Counted from the stretch's first letter, positions 11,336-24,035 are shown. The stretch: 64,000 bases of DNA from Parasponia andersonii (GCA_002914805.1 JXTB01000001.1:3032679-3096678); one strand, 5' to 3'. Program-made: numbers and translations. Notes: generated from the letters alone by a model not told the origin.

Positions 11336-11859
11336 ACTCGTGTGTTTATCATGACTGCGACAGATGCTGAGGCTGATCCATCGGTTATAGCAGGTGAGAT
11401 CTCTATCTTTGATATCTTCGCAAATACATTAATAGATTCAGGAGCTACACATTCTTTTGCATTACTAGCATATGTGAAAAAATTGGGTAGATCACCTGAA
11501 ACTTTGAATTTAAGATACTATGTAACCATTCCATCTAGAGAAGTGCTATATTCTGGTCAAGTTTTGAGAGCGTGTCCAATACAGATAGATGGTAGAGAGT
11601 TGTGGGTAGATTTAATAGTGTTGGATATGCAGGATTTTGAGGTGATTTTGGGTATGGATTGGCTATCTAAGTACCATGCTAGCATTGATTGTAAGGGTAA
11701 GAGAGTAGTATTTCAGCCATCTGGTGAAGAGAAGTTTATTGTCTTTGGGTCTTCTAAGAAGAAAATGGTGCCAATTATTTCAATGATAAAAGCAAGAAGT
11801 TACTTGAGAAAGGATGTACTATTTATTTGGCAAATATAATGGATACTAGAGAGGAACTT
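11336..11859 (+). pseudogene. pol: Aspartic protease domain of the Tekay-like pol
   Basis: The protease cuts the Gag-Pol polyprotein. The active-site motif LIDSGATHSF (D-S-G) starts near 11431. Later FEVILGMDWLSKYHASIDC is the second conserved block of gypsy proteases. This piece is in the reading frame shifted relative to gag and reverse transcriptase; the frame is regained near 11808 (the KGCTIYLANI text) by another small indel. A TAG at 11860 follows. Confidence 0.88.
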
Positions 11860-13250
11860 TAGATAAAGCCAGAGGAAGTACCAGTGGTTAATGAATTTCT
11901 AGAGGTATTCCCAGAAGATATACCAGGATTACCACCTGATAGAGAGATAGAGTTTATTATTGACTTACTACCTAGTACAACCCCTATTTCTAAAGTACCA
12001 TATCGAATGGCTCCAGCAGAGCTAAAGGAAGTAAAGGTACAATTACAGGAGCTTTTGGACAAGGGTTTCATACGTCCAAGTTTTTCACCATAGGGTGCTC
12101 CAGTGCTATTCGTAAAGAAGAAGGATGGAACTATGAGACTTTGTATTGATTATAGAGAGTTAAATAAGATTACAATCAAGAATAAATATCCTCTCTCTAG
12201 AATTGATGATTTGTTTGATCAATTACAAGGTGCTTCAGTATTTTCCAAGATTGATTTAAGATCAGGATACTATCAACTGAAGATTAAGGAAAAAGATATT
12301 CCTAAGACAGCTTTTAGGATGAAATACGGACACTATGAGTTTTTAGTGATGCCCTTCGGTTTAACTAATGCTCCAGCTACTTTTATGGATATGATGAACA
12401 GAGTATTTAAGGATTTCTTAGATAGTTTCATTATAGTGTTCATTGATGATATTTTGATCTACTCACGTTCAAGAGAGGTGCACCTGGAGCATTTGAGAAT
12501 AGTTTTGAGCATCCTAAAAGAAAAGCAGTTGTATGCAAAGTTTAAGAAGTGGGAGTTTTTGTTGGAGAAAGTTATCTTCCTTGGTCATGTAGTGTCTGGA
12601 AATGGTATTTCTGTGGATCCAACGAAGGTTGAAGCTGTAAGTAATTGGTCAAGACCTACAAATATTTCAGAGATTCGTAGTTTCTTAGGATTTGCAGGTT
12701 ACTATAGAAGATTCGTGGAAGGATTTTCTAAGTTGGCTTCTCTATTAACTCAGTTGACTAGAAAGAGTGTGAAATTTCATTGGGATGATAATTGTGAAAA
12801 GAGTTTCCAAGAGTTAAAGAATCGTTTGGTCACAGCTCCTATACTTTCTATACCCATTGGATCAAGAGGATTTGTTCTTTAAAGTGATGCTTCAAAGAAT
12901 GGTCTAGGCTGTGTTCTGGTGCAAAATGGTAAGGTTATCACCTAAGCTTCTAGGCAACTAAAAGAATATGAAAAGAAATATCCTACTCATGATTTGGAGC
13001 TGGCAGCAGTAGTTTTTGCACTGGAGATTTGGAGACATTATTTTTATGGAGAAAGATGTCAAATTTACATAGACCATAAAAGTCTCAAGTATTTCTTTAC
13101 CCAAAAAGAACTGAATATGAGACAGAGAAGATGGCTTGAACTGGTAAAAGATTATGATTGTGAAATTAACTATCATCCAGGAAAAGCTAATATGATTGCA
13201 AATGCTCTAAGTAGAAAATCATTAGCTGCTATGTCACTCGAGTATGTTGA
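11860..13250 (+). pseudogene. pol: Reverse transcriptase and RNase H of the Tekay-like pol
   Basis: Copies the element RNA into DNA and removes the RNA strand. In order: [21 protein letters not shown] (linker), [40 protein letters not shown] and the catalytic FIDDILIYS (F-x-DD), then GHVVSGNGI and [11 protein letters not shown]. RNase H begins SDASKNGLGC (about 12883) and continues [23 protein letters not shown] and [14 protein letters not shown]. Stops lie at 12091 (a Trp position before GAPVLF), 12880 and 12943 (both at Tyr positions of the family pattern). The catalytic aspartates are intact, so decay is by stops rather than by loss of active-site residues. Confidence 0.92.
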
Positions 13251-14772
13251 TCGAAAGCATCTTTTGATAGATTTGCATCGATTGGAATTAGAGATTGTGT
13301 CTACAAGTTTAATGGAGAGATTAGCAGCTCTTACGTTGCAACCTATAATTTTAGAGAGAATCAAGCAAGACCAGAATACGGATCCCTATCTGATAGATTT
13401 AAAGACTAAGATAGAGTCTGGAAAGGAGGTAGCTTTCCAGATTTCTGGTGATGGTGTAATCAAATACAGAAATATACTCTGTGTGCCAGACGAAAAAATT
13501 AGAAAGGAGATATTAACAGAAGCTCACACTACTCCCTACTCTGTGCATCTTGATATTATAAAGATTTATAGGGATTTGAAAATGCATTACTAGTGGCCAA
13601 GTATGAAGAAGGATGTGATTGAGTTTGTAGAACAATGTCTCACATGTTAGCAAGTTAAAGCTGAACATCAAAGACCTGCCGGTACCTTAAATCCCATACA
13701 TGTGCCACAATGGAAATGGGAAGAGATTGCTATGGATTTGGTGGTTGGACTTCCTAAGACAAATAAAAGCCATGATGCTATTTGGGTTTTTGTGGATAGA
13801 TATACTAAGTCAGCCCATTTCCTGCCGATTAAAGTGACTTATAGTTTGGATCAGTTGGCTCAGTTGTATGTTCAAGAAATCATTAGACTATATGGTGTTC
13901 TAAAGGTTATTATTTCTGACCGAGATACTAGATTCACTTCAAAATTCTGGAAGAGGGTTCATGAGGCTATAGGTACAAAGCTGGCATTCATTACAACTTT
14001 TCATCCTCAAACAGATGGACAATCAGAGAGAACCATACAGACTCTTGAGGATATGCTTAGAGCTTGTGTGTTAGATTTTCATGGATCTTGGAGCAAGTAC
14101 TTGCCGTTGATAGAATTTGCCTACAACAATAGCTATCAAGCTTCAATTGAAATGCCTCCGTATGAAGCCTTGTATGGAAGAAAATATAGATCTCCAATTC
14201 ACTGGGATGAGATGGGAGAAAGGAAATTTCTTGGTCCAGAATTGGTAAGAGAAATAGCTGAAGCAGTAGAAAAGATTCGTAAACGGTTATTAGCTGTTCA
14301 GAACAGACAGAAGCATTATACTGATCCTAGAAGGAGAGAGGTCATATTTGATGTTGGGGACAAAGTATTTTTGAAGGTTGCTCCTATGAAAGGAATCATG
14401 ATGTTTGGGAAGAAAGGGAAGCTTAGACCCAAATATATAAGCCTATTTGAGATACTTGACAAAGTTGGAGATGTTGCCTATAGACATGCTTTGTCACCCT
14501 CACTATCGAACGTACACAATGTTTTTCACGTCTCTATGTTAAGGAGATATGTTCCAAACCTTTCACATGTTTTGAGTTACGAGCCATTGGAGTTTAGCCA
14601 AGATGTGAGTTATGAAGAAGAACCAGTGGAGATTTTGGATAGAAAAGTGAAAGAGCTTAGAAGCAAGAAAATCCCTTTGGTCAAAGTATTGTGGAGGAAC
14701 CACGAAGTAGAAGAGGCCATATAGGAAAGAGAAGAAGAGATGAAAACTAAGTATCCTCACTTATTTGGATAA
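13251..14772 (+). pseudogene. pol: Integrase plus chromodomain of the Tekay-like pol
   Basis: Inserts element DNA into the genome. A zinc-binding N-terminus (HTTPYSVH ... EQCLTC) has stops at 13591 and 13648. The catalytic core has D in EIAMDLVVGLP, D in IISDRDTRF and E in HPQTDGQSERT, the D,D(35)E triad. A GPY/F-like module (LRPKYISLFEIL) follows, then NVFHVSMLRRY. The tail EEPVEILDRKVKELRSKK, then IPLVKVLWRNHEVEEA, is a chromodomain, known in chromoviruses to steer insertion towards marked chromatin. A TAG at 14722 (a Trp position) cuts it; the frame otherwise runs to YPHLFG and TAA at 14770-14772. Confidence 0.92.
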
Positions 14773-14796
14773 GCAAATTTCGAGGACGAAATTTAA

Positions 14797-14811
14797 TAAG
14801 GAGGGAAGGAT
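14797..14811 (+). promoter_or_regulatory. Polypurine tract of the Tekay-like element
   Basis: AAGGAGGGAAGGA, directly before the 3' LTR start at 14812. It primes plus-strand DNA synthesis. The preceding TTCGAGGACGAAATTT is a common plant gypsy pre-LTR sequence. Confidence 0.85.
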
Positions 14812-17297
14812 TGTAATGCCCAAGATTCTCACATACATAATAGGCCAATAATAAACATGTTCATATTACATAATAGATATATCATGAAACTAGTATAAAT
14901 TTTATGATAAATTTCTTATTTGATCGTTAAATGCTTTTAATATATATTATTATACTAATGGTGGTCGAAGTATTCCCATGCAGTGTAAAGGCTCAGTACC
15001 CTCAAAGAGAGAGCTTGGTATATGAAAAGAACAAAGAATACATTTATGAATAATAATACTATATGCTCATGCATTAAAATCAAATTTGATGATAACTAGG
15101 TAAAATAGTAGTTTTTCAATAAAGTGCATTTTCACGCTTTTTGGAGCCAAATTCATTGTACGTTTAACGCATCATAGCTTTAATTCAATATATAGGACTC
15201 AGTTATAATATTTTATTTGTCGGCCCAAGTAAGCACGAGGTGGCAGTTATTGAACTGAACTATGTTTAATTACACTAAGCTAGCTTAGGTTCGGTTTAAT
15301 CGCGTAATGTTAATTTTACGCATTCTATTAATTAGGCATTGATACTATGTTTGCATTATTAATTGGAGTCAAATTAACTTATTTTTATGTTTGATAATTG
15401 GTTATGGGGCTAGGTTCCAGCAGATTTCAATGAGATTGGCCATATAGGATCATAAGTCAAAGTATGACTAAATTTCAGCTTTTAAGCTAGGTTTCACCAT
15501 TTTAGTCTACACTTGNNNNNNNNNNNNNNNNNNNNNNNNNNNNNNNNNNNNNNNNNNNNNNNNNNNGTTTAAACTAGTCAAGGTGAGCTTTTTGTGGAAT
15601 TTAGAATTGGTAATTTATTTCTATTACTTTAGCTCTTGAATTAAAGCTTTTATTTGATGAACTAAGATCTAAGGAAACCTTATATATAGATGGAAACACA
15701 GAATTTAAGTGGAGGATCAAATTTAGTCTTAAAACCCCAAAGTTTGCTACTTGTGGATTCAAGTGTTTCCATAGTTAGAATAAGTTCCCCAAACTTGTAA
15801 TCTGATTTTATAAAATTGAAATGTATATTTTGTTGATCCCATGATGTAAATATATTTCTTTTGTCACTGTTTAAGACAATAGAAAAGTGTAAAAGTGGTT
15901 TTAAACTTTGTATAGATGAAAGGAATTCAAATGTACCTAGGTTGTTTTAAATGATCTTCTTTGAATTGTATATGTGGGAATTGGCTTGTTGATTATTATT
16001 ACAGGTCTTAAATCATGATTTTAATCATGTGGGGATGTCCTAAAAGTAGAAGAGGTGCTATCCAAATATTTTTAGAACCAAATGGTACCATTTAGAAGCT
16101 AATGGACTAGTTTTTATGAAAGTAGATGACATTTTAGTTCATTTTGTGATTATGGTTCCTTCTTATGTAAAAGCTGTAATTCGGTCTTGGACTTGTTTTT
16201 TTTAAGAATTTTACATTATAGTGATAATGTTAGTAATAAAATTGACATCAGGTCTTCCACACACCTTGCACAGAGGATACTGACCCTTTCCACTATCTTT
16301 TCTACCGGACACAAGGTAAGGGAAGATTTATTTTAACTGCATCACAAAAACAATAGTAGATACAAGATGTTTTCTTACATGCTTATGTATATTATTTCAA
16401 TTTTATGTTATTTATATTATTGTTGTAAAGTTTACGGAAACATAAGTATGGCATGACCATTTAAGCATGATTTTCAAAGAAATGAAGTTTTCCACACATT
16501 GGATTTAAAGTAGTACCATTATACTAATTTTACGAGATATGTTTTAAGTACAGTGTTTAGTCTGTCTACATTGGGTAAGTATGATTTGCACAGGCATCCT
16601 TCTCGCATAAGTGGGCACGGCTTACCGACTGCCGAGGCTGGGCATTGTACTATGAGATTTATCAGGTGCATTACTTAGTCGGTCTGCGTTGGGTAGGTAT
16701 GGTTCACATTGGCCATATGTTTCCTTCCTGCAGAAGTGGGCACGACCTACTGACTGCCGCGACTTTGTAATATACTCAAGGGCCCTATACAGAAATATTT
16801 TCTAGGAAAAGTACATCAAAACGAAAAGTTATGGAAGAAAGAGTACAATGGGAATTTCAATGAAGTTTATGCATAAAACATGTTCACGAGCATGCATGAT
16901 CTTTACTAACTGAGCATTAGCTTATTTAGTTCCTGTGATGTAGGTGATAAGATATATGATGTATAGAGTTGTCAGTTGGCTAGCACGTTTTCTTGTTACT
17001 ATGATCATACTGATGTTGACGAGCTTGACTTGTGGGCGATATTTTCTTTATATTTTGTTATTCTAGTGTATTGTAAATATTACTACTGATGGCAAGATAA
17101 ACTGATAAGGAGTTTTTAGTTGTATATTTTGTAAAGACACTTTCAAAAAGTAATGCCACGTAGTGTCTTTTGTTTTAGAGCTCGAAAAGTTTAAATTTGT
17201 CCCACCTTTTTGAAAAAATTAAAAATATGGTTTATAAAAGAGTAATGCTTCATAGTTTGACCTACATAGTCATATAATTAAGCTAGGAGTCATAACA
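14812..17297 (+). repeat. 3' LTR of the Tekay-like element (contains an N gap)
   Basis: Starts TGTAATGCCC and ends ATAACA. It matches the 5' LTR with scattered substitutions and small indels. It appears 422 bp shorter because a run of 51 N replaces sequence that is 464 bp long in the 5' LTR (7907-8370). The internal direct duplication of the 5' LTR recurs at about 16558-16640 and 16677-16762. Confidence 0.92.
15516..15566. other. Assembly gap (51 N)
   Basis: Unknown bases inside the 3' LTR. By comparison with the 5' LTR the true missing stretch is expected to be about 460 bp, so local coordinates downstream are probably short by about 410 bp. Confidence 0.97.
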
Positions 17298-17302
17298 AAA
17301 AT

Positions 17303-18215
17303 AAATAAGCCACGACATTCCAGTTGTCTATATTTCAAACAATAAAATTAAAGTTAATGAAACCGAAAAGAAAAACTACAAAATAGAGATCAAGCTCCTT
17401 GGTATCATTCACAATCTTGGAAGAAGAAGAATAAGAAGACTCATCATGAAAGACTTGACAATTCAAAGACGTTGAATTCTCATAGCTTTGAATCAATACC
17501 CATCGGCCTATCTTGATCGTCCTTGTATATGCTCATGACTTGGACCGGAGAGCTTATATAAATTATCATTTTTTGGGGCTTTCTTCTAAATATTCCTCTA
17601 CTTTTTAGAAGGATGTAAAGACGGCTCAGAAAATCAAGTGTAGGAGGAAAAGGAGTTTATAGATTGTTAAGCAAATTTGAGTATTTTTCAACAAAAAGAC
17701 CGTATAGAAGTAAGCTAACTAAGTAATATTGTATTATTGATATTCTTTTCCAAAAAGTAGTACAAGGTATCTTTTTTCGATTAGGAAACTATACATCAAT
17801 AATAGGACACTGAGTTATTTTGGTGCTTGAACTTTCTATTTTGACAATTTTTATTTTTATACAGAGAAAAAGACTCCTAAAATACTAATACTTATATAGA
17901 GATTGCTATTTACCAAAATATCTCATGTACTTGAAAAAATTGGACAAAAACAAAAAACAAACTACTGCCGAAAAAAGGTTGATTGCTAAGTGCATTTTTT
18001 CTTTTCAAATTTTTGTTCTATAGTAGCTTTTATTGTAAAATTCTAAATTTGTCAACAACTTTACCTCAATTAGTTGAAGTTTGTTGACTAATAGAGGGGT
18101 ATTTTGGCACAAAACCAGGATATATATATATATATGTATTTCTTAATGTATTTATTTAATTATTGATAAAACAAGTAGAATTTTAGAATTGCTATTTATA
18201 AAAGAACTCCCAAAA
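17303..18215. other. Gene-free spacer between two LTR elements
   Basis: AT-rich host DNA between the two TSDs. It has a short TA microsatellite near 18120-18136. An open minus-strand stretch near 17400-17560 (reading YENSTSLNCQVFHDESSYS) was seen but not recognised. Confidence 0.5.
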
Positions 18216-18736
18216 TGTTGAATGGTGTGAATGGTCAAATAATGTGGCTGAGACCACATTCAACGTCATAGCCCATGTGAAGGAAAGAAGAAAAAAGGGG
18301 GAAAAGGGAGATGTCTTGATCAGACGAGGGTGAAGGATTTACTTATAAATACCTCTCACCTCAACTTATAAATTCCTCCCACCTCGACCTTATTTGTATC
18401 TTATTCTTAATATATCCTCTTCATTCTAAGAGAAAATTCAAGCTTAGGAATTTCTCTTAGTGTTTTACTTGTTTTTTCTCCTAAATTATTTCGAAAGTGT
18501 GTTTTCTCCTATTCCAAAAAAGAAAAATTAATTTATTTTCTTCTTATATTTAGAGAAAAGTGCGTTGTAATCTCTTTTTCATATGAAATTCTTCACAGTT
18601 TTGTCCATAGACGTAGCCTAAATCGGATGAACTACATTAAATATTTTATGTACCTTATTTTTTCCATTTTACCCAAATTTTCTTAACTCGTATTTGAGCT
18701 GCGTGTTGTCACTTTCGTAAAGTTGATATCCTAACA
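18216..18736 (+). repeat. 5' LTR of copia element 1, 521 bp
   Basis: Runs from TGTTGAATGG to CCTAACA and aligns with 24493-24996. TATA-like TTATAAATAC lies near 18341. Confidence 0.9.
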
Positions 18737-18875
18737 GTGACACTTAAGCCATTAGTTAGAGTACTATTCATATATATACTATTCATTTGTATGGTACTAT
18801 TCACATACGCAACATATACAACACTATTTATATACAATAAAACAATGGTAACTGAGCACGTCATGGTGAATAAAA

Positions 18876-19660
18876 ATGACGGCGAAATTCGATATTGAGA
18901 AGTTCCATTGGAACAATTTCTCTCTGTGAAAAATGAAAATAGAGACTTTCTTGAGAAAAGATAATTGGCTAATAGTAATTGGAGAAAGACTTACTAAGAT
19001 TATTGATGATAATAAGTGAGATGAGATTGATGGCAATATTGTCGCTAACTTACATCTGGTGCTAGCAGATGGAATTCTGTCGAGTATTTCAGAGAATAAA
19101 TCAGCCAAAGAGATATGGGATACACTAATATCATGCCAAGTCACTTCATAACAAAATTTTCTTAAGGAAAAGGCTTACATCCATCGGATGGCAGAACCAA
19201 TAATAGTGACTGACCATATAAATACCCTCAACACTCTATTTTTATATCTCATAGCAATGGAGCATAAAATAAAGGATAATGAACATGCAAAAATCTTACT
19301 TCAGAGTCTACCTACTTGGTATGATTAGCTTATCATAAATATGATCAGTAATACTATAATTCTAGTTTTCAATGATCTTACAACTGCTATTTTTGAAGAA
19401 AAAAATTAGCGTAAAAATAAGGAAGACGGAATAACAAGTTCATAATAAGTAGAGGCTTTGATAATAAAAGGGAGATCAACGAAACATGGCCCTAGTGAGA
19501 GTCAAAATCATGGTAGATTAAAGTCAAGAAATAAGAAGAATATCAATTGTTATTACTGTAGCAAGAAAGGGCACGTCAAAATAGAGTGTTGGCAACTCAA
19601 GAAAAATAGAGATTCTAGAGTGAAGGATCCTGACTCATCAAATGTTCAGGGAATGTTATA
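18876..19660 (+). pseudogene. gag: gag of copia element 1, broken
   Basis: Starts ATG at 18876 (MTAKFDIEKFHWNNFSL), typical of copia gag. It continues through WLIVIGERL and SISENKSAKEIWDT, matching the gag-polypeptide (UBN2-like) pattern. The nucleocapsid zinc knuckle CYYCSKKGHVKIEC (C-x2-C-x4-H-x4-C) lies at about 19548-19589. Stops occur early (after NNFSL, and near 19016), so the product is not made intact. Confidence 0.8.
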
Positions 19661-20098
19661 AGTACTTCAGATGATGGAGAAATCTTGTACAATGAAATAA
19701 CAACATTTTCTAAGTATAGAAGGCAACTCACTATTATTTGGTTAGTAGATTCGAGAGTAACATGCACATGACTTCTCACAGAGAGTGGTTTCACACATAT
19801 AAATCTATCTCTGGAGGATCTAAGTTCATGAGATAACGATCATATCTTAAAGATCGCAAGGATTGGTACCATCAAGATGAAAATGTACGATAATACTATT
19901 CATATTATTTAAGAGGTGCGATATGTGAAAAGCTTAAAGAAAAATCTATTGTCTTTGGAACAATTAAATAATCTTAGTTACGAAACCCATGTTGAGAATG
20001 GAATCATAAAGGGTGTACTTGTAGTAATAAAGGCAGAGAAGATTGTAGTGAATCTTTACATGCTTAAAGGAGATACAATAGATCGATATAGATGTCCG

Positions 20099-20519
20099 TA
20101 AGATGAGTTAGATATCTTATATCTTTTATTAATGATTACTCTAGGAGATGTTGAGTATATCTTATCAAAAAAAATATAGATATATTTCTTATCTTCAAAA
20201 TATTCAAAACGTAAATAGAGTTTGAATCTAGAGATAAGTTCAAGTATTTAAGGTATAGATGAAAGTTCAGAACATCTAGTTGTAGAAGTAAAATGGTTCT
20301 AGACCTGGTTGACGCTAGAATTTGGCAAGTATTGATGATATTCCTAAGATGAGCTAGATACCTTATATCTTTTATTGATGAATACTCCAAGAGATACTAG
20401 GTATATCCTATAAAAAAAAATGGCAGATATATTTCTAATCTTCAAAATATTCAAAGCGCGAATAGAGTTTGAATCTAGAGATAAGATCAAGTATTTGAGG
20501 ATGGACAATAGAGGAGAAT
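20099..20519 (+). repeat. Direct duplication inside the copia 1 integrase core
   Basis: 20099-20273 and 20345-20519 are diverged direct copies offset by 246 bp; both contain TTCAAAATATTCAAA and AGAGTTTGAATCTAGAGATAAG. Only the second is followed by the rest of integrase, so the first is the extra copy. Confidence 0.8.
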
Positions 20520-22376
20520 ATACAAGGGATGAATTTGATAATTTTGTCAACAAGAATGTATCAAAAGATAGTTTACAATGACATACACTCCTTAACAAAA
20601 TAGAGTGGCACAGGGGATGAATAGACCTTGTTGGAAAGTATAAGAGTAATGTTAAGAGCTGCAGGTCTACCCAAGACATTTTGGGTGGAAGTAGTCAAAA
20701 CTGTTTGTTATGTGATCAATCGATCTACATTAACTATAATTGATCTAAAGATACTGACAGAGATGTGGACTGGTAAGCCAGCTGATTATTCTCACTTACA
20801 CATATTTAGAAGTCATGTGTATGTGGTGTACAATACTCAAGAAATCACAAAACTAGAATTAAAGTTCAAAAAGTGTGTATTCTTAGGATATGTTGATGGA
20901 GTCAAGGGGTATTGCCTATGGGATCCCACTGCCCATAAGGTTATCATCAGTAGAGACGTGATATTTGCATAAAATAAATTGCAAGAGAATAGAGACGATA
21001 ATAATCTAGAAACTACTACAGTTTAGGTAGAAAATAATACTGAAGATTCAGATTCTTCTGAAGTAGAAAAACCAGTCGAGGAAGAGGCTTCTGAAATCTG
21101 TCTGTCAACTCGTGAGAGAAGAACACCCGTGTGACACTCAGATTATATCACTAAGAGCAACATTGCATACTACCTTTTAATAAAAGATGGAGAGCCAACA
21201 ACTTTCCATAGGGTTACTAAAAGCCTGAATATATCCCTATGGATGATAGCAATGTAAAAAGAGATTAAAGCTCATCATAAGAACGAGATAAGGGATCTTG
21301 TTTTACTACTATAAGAAAGGAAGGCCATTGGTAATAAATGGTTCTACAAGATCAAGCATGATAGTAATGATCAAGTGGAGGGGTATTGTGCGAGATTAGT
21401 GGTAAAAGGATATGCTCAGAAAGAAATTATTAACTTCAGCGAGATATTTTCGCATGTGGTTCGACTCCTAATAATTAAAATGGTTCTAGCAATGTATGTT
21501 ATGTTTGACCTACATCTAGAGCACCTAGATGTGAAAACTATTTTTTTTCATAGAGAACTTGAAAAAGAAATTTATATACTCCAATCATGAGGTTTTACTA
21601 AAATAAGCAAGGAGAACTTATTTTGCAGGTTGAATAAAATCTCTATATGGTCTCAAATAGTCGTCGAGGTATAGGTATAAGAGATTTGATTCTTTTATCA
21701 TAAATCTTGGATACAACAGACTCAGTTCAGGCCACTGCACATACTTCAAGAGGTATAATGAAGATAGTGATTTCATTGTCTTGTTATTGTACATAGACGA
21801 CATATAGGTAGCAAGTCCCAACAAAGATCGAATACAAGAATTGAAGGCATAGTTGGCTAGGAAATTCGATATAAAGGACTTATAATCAGCAAACAAGATT
21901 TTAAGGATGCAAAAATATTGAGATAGAAGTAACAGAAAGATTTGGCTTTCTCAGAAGAATTATTGGAAGAAAATCTTGCGACACTTCAATACGTAAGATT
22001 GTAAGCTAATTTCTACCCACTTCAAGTTATCCTCCAATATATATCCTAGCAATAAAGTACAAAAGATGGAGATGTCTCAAATACTATATGCATCAACGGT
22101 AGAAAGCAGAATATTCGCAATAATATGCACAAGACCAGACATTGCACAAGCAGTGGGAGTAGTTAGTCAATATATAGCGAATCCTAGTAGAGCATATTTG
22201 AATACTGTAAAAAGGATTCTGAGGTACATCAAAGGAACTTTAGATGTCGCATTATATGATGAAGGATTAGAATTTACTGTCAGAGGATATATTGATTCAG
22301 ATTTTTTATGTAATCTTGATAAACGAAAATCTATTACAGGCTATGTGTTCACTCTTGCAAAAGGACTTGTAAGCTA

Positions 22377-23638
22377 TGTTGGAATAATGTCCTATAAAAC
22401 AGTTTATTATTTAGACATTATAAATAATATTTATTGGATTATTTAGTATCTATTTGTTATTAATAAATTCTATGTTATTAATTTCTATTTCATTTATGTC
22501 TCATTGATATACATATGATGTATATGTTTATCTTATGCAAACATCTAAAAGATTCCAAGATATAAAATGAGTAATAAAGAATTATTCGTATGATGAGTTC
22601 ATATGTGGAAGACATTATATTCTTTATTTCATTATGTTTAAATTAAATTGTTCGCATTCTGCATATTGAAGATGGAATACTTTACTATGCTATAGAATAT
22701 AGTGCTGTCTATTTAATTGATGAAGTCTCTAATTATCGAAGTGAGTTTTCGGATAGAAACACTAGTATGTTATAAGAAAGTTATAACAACATTGAACAGG
22801 ACCTAGTGACTTAGAATTTGAGGTTAAGTATCGTAACTCAAATTTCTAACTTTACTAATCTAGCACTATTGTAAAAGACCTTAATCCTAGTGATTAATAA
22901 ACTTACTTTCATATGTTTTGTTTTTTTTGAGTTACTAAAGGACTAGTTCCGATTTATGGTTCGAACTTCGGTATCTTGGAAGATAAGGTATATGAAATAT
23001 ATAGAACATTTTTCATGATGGACACCATGTATATGATGTCACTTTAAGTTTTTTCAAGTACTTGGATAATATAAACTAGGGCCCCGGTATTCACTATGTG
23101 AATTTAACTGTGTTGGTATAAGCAGATACAAACACCATAGTCAACTATTATCCATTAGATGAAAAATGGCAACTCAATGGTAAATATATACTAGAAGGGT
23201 AATACGGTAATTTCACCCTATTAGTACGGCATTGTATTGGAGGTATGTCTACAGATATAGTATATGCTAAATGGATCAAGCTAATTAACTATTAATAAGC
23301 TTCACAGAAAAACTAAATGACATTTAGTCTAACAGTACAATATTGGGCCTATAGTGGTATGCCCCAATATTAATGGACAAGGTCTAATCATAATTAAGAG
23401 TTAATTATGATAATGGGTATATGGTTCATTGGAGCTTGGGCTTTATGGATCCATCTGCTCCGCTGTCTAGCTTAAATTAAAGCACAATAGTCATTTGATG
23501 ATCAGTTGAGCCTAACAAGCCCAATAAGCCCATTAAAGGTTTACAAATAGCTCTATAGTTAAGAGAAAAGTTCTCTAACAACCAGACATAAGTGTTACAC
23601 GTGAAACACCCCCTTAAGAAGAGAGTGTCACACAAAAA

Positions 23639-23671
<33 letters not shown>

Positions 23672-24035
23672 AGAGAAAATCCGCCACCACTAGGGATTCA
23701 CTATCCTTCATCCTGGAGAAATCGATTCGAATAGATTGTCATCTTGTTCATCTGTGGATCTCTTTGTTGTGAATCAAGAAGGTGACCACTCATCGGATCA
23801 ATCAAACGGCTTTTGAGAATAGACAGGAAGATGAGAAGGTTGTGGAGCGAATTCGAGTGTTGTTCTTGTCTAGATCAAGAGTTAATTTATGTTAGATCAC
23901 GATTCGAAACATTTTGTAAAAAGAAAAATTTTAAACGACCAATTCTGCTGCATTTTCTTGATTTTACAAAACTATGGTGTTCTTGAAAATGATTTTATGA
24001 AAATATTTTCCAGAAATTTATTCCAATAAATACCA
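22377..24035. mobile_element. Nested 1.66-kb insertion, LTR-like, flanked by an 8-bp direct repeat
   Basis: It splits copia 1 RNase H. GTAAGCTA occurs on both sides (22369-22376 and 24036-24043), and the coding text joins across it (VS to VFKLQIIITLSITKAEY). The ends TGTTGGAATAA and TTATTCCAATA (to 24028) are the inverted pair expected of a copia LTR, followed by seven extra bases. No coding sequence is seen; a 15-unit AG microsatellite lies inside. A solo LTR is the best reading, but 8 bp is longer than the usual 5-bp LTR duplication, so the class is uncertain. Confidence 0.6.
23641..23670. repeat. (AG)15 microsatellite
   Basis: Fifteen perfect AG units inside the nested insertion. Confidence 0.98.

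Larger units (their letters stand above)
7203..17297 (+). mobile_element. Full-length Ty3/gypsy chromovirus, Tekay/Del-like, decayed
   Basis: A 10.1-kb element flanked by a perfect 5-bp target-site duplication AAAAT (7198-7202 and 17298-17302). Order: 5' LTR, primer binding site, gag, protease, reverse transcriptase, RNase H, integrase, chromodomain, polypurine tract, 3' LTR. This pol order defines Ty3/gypsy. The C-terminal text KIPLVKVLWRNH and the final YPHLFG resemble chromodomains of the Tekay/Del group, which also has unusually long LTRs. At least 13 in-frame stops and several frameshifts show it cannot encode its own proteins. The 3' LTR contains an assembly gap. Confidence 0.93.

Noticed and set aside
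17400..17560. Possible host exon on the minus strand (YENSTSLNCQVFHDESSYS)
   Set aside because: Short, no start or clear splice sites, and no family recognised; noted only in the spacer entry.
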